Below, in pieces: positions 31,395 to 31,736 of a stretch of DNA of 31,736 bases. Numbering within the stretch: position 1 is the first letter of the stretch; each line of letters begins with the position of its first letter. The stretch covers positions 1 through 31,736 of the forward strand of contig JANBPT010000536.1 of assembly GCA_027575765.1 (NCBI GenBank). Reading direction: 5' to 3'. Under the pieces are notes generated by a model, which was not told where the DNA came from, did no database searches, and saw nothing but the letters and a program-made list of their open reading frames with translations. The position numbers were made by a program, and so were the translations under genes. This DNA comes from Tieghemiomyces parasiticus. Lineage: Eukaryota; Kickxellomycota; Dimargaritomycetes; Dimargaritales; Dimargaritaceae.

Positions 31395-31654
31395 CTACTC
31401 CAAGACAGAGGCATTTTCCGCAGCTGGGGTATCCACCACAGTGTTGATGGCTACGGTTTTATGCTGGGGGCACTTGGTGTGAATGTGCCCCTGACCATTG
31501 CACTCAAAACAACAGCCTTCACAATAACAATGTTGATGTTCAGTAGCATCCAGATCCATGGGTTGAGGACCTTGCTGCTTAGGACTAGAACTGCAATTAG
31601 AATTGTTGAAATCCTTGTTTTGTCCTGAGGCTGGCAAATTGGCAGTGCAAGCAG
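31395..31654 (-). pseudogene. Retrotransposon gag C-terminal fragment with zinc knuckle
   Basis: About 86 codons, truncated at its 5' end by the palindrome at 31655-31672. It contains PMDLDATE, a motif typical before the nucleocapsid of Ty3/Gypsy elements, and one CCHC knuckle, CFECNGQGHIHTKC (C-X2-C-X4-H-X4-C), which binds the element RNA. The frame ends at TAG 31397-31395 and the dUTPase-protease frame lies at -1 relative to it. Confidence 0.85.
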
Positions 31655-31736
31655 TGTGGTGAATTCACCACATTTCCCTCTCCTCCTCTCTATCTTTCCC
31701 TTTCCCTTTCCCTTTCCCATTCCCATTCCCATTCCC
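31655..31736 (+). repeat. Start of a second LTR-like copy, inverted (runs off window)
   Basis: Begins with the same 18-bp palindrome TGTGGTGAATTCACCACA (31655-31672) followed by TTTCCCTCTCCTCCTCTC, then CCCTTT and CCCATT repeats. It matches the first about 70 bp of the LTR at 29762 read on the minus strand, so the two copies point away from each other with the retrotransposon fragment between them. Confidence 0.75.

Overview
The window looks like nuclear DNA of a fungus, probably an early-diverging (zygomycete-grade) one. It has short spliceosomal introns of about 115-195 nt with GTAAGT-type donors and CTAAC-type branch sites. It carries a fungal-type CSC1/OSCA channel, a ZW10 homolog, a mitochondrial propionyl-CoA carboxylase beta subunit (most ascomycetes use the methylcitrate cycle instead), a Ty3/Gypsy-type element with an unusual domain order, and mariner elements. 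The taxonomic placement is inference. There are no bacterial features, operons or CRISPR arrays.

Region 1 (1-17498) is a GC-rich, gene-bearing half: a CSC1-type channel gene (minus strand, running off the left edge), a long intergenic stretch, a five-exon ZW10 gene (plus), a three-exon PCCB gene (minus, convergent with ZW10), a 1.7 kb spacer containing a degenerate dispersed repeat, a two-exon flavin-reductase-like gene (minus), and, divergent from it, a seven-exon gene for an unrecognised 876-residue helical protein (plus). All exon models were made by eye from frame, splice signals and family conservation, and every one closes in frame.

Region 2 (17499-26300) is visibly richer in A+T and has few genes. 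Its clearest products are secreted: an acidic protein ending in tandem Cys/His-rich units (20386-20925), and a Pro/Lys-rich protein whose reading frame is broken at a C8 run (24404-24866). There is also a 43-residue ORF with a hydrophobic N-terminus at 25543-25674, and several coding-like remnants I cannot name.

Region 3 (26300-31736) is a nest of transposon debris. It has one nearly full-length mariner with matching terminal inverted repeats and TA duplications, plus two further mariner fragments. It also has an LTR with a primer-binding-site-like sequence, and a retrotransposon fragment in the order gag zinc knuckle, dUTPase, protease, reverse transcriptase. That fragment is bounded on both sides by the same 18-bp palindrome that begins the LTR. 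The dUTPase between nucleocapsid and protease, in the -1 frame to gag, recalls the layout of betaretroviruses and is the most interesting find here.

Taken together, housekeeping genes sit in a compact GC-rich block and secreted-protein genes and transposons in an AT-richer block, the pattern often called a two-speed genome.
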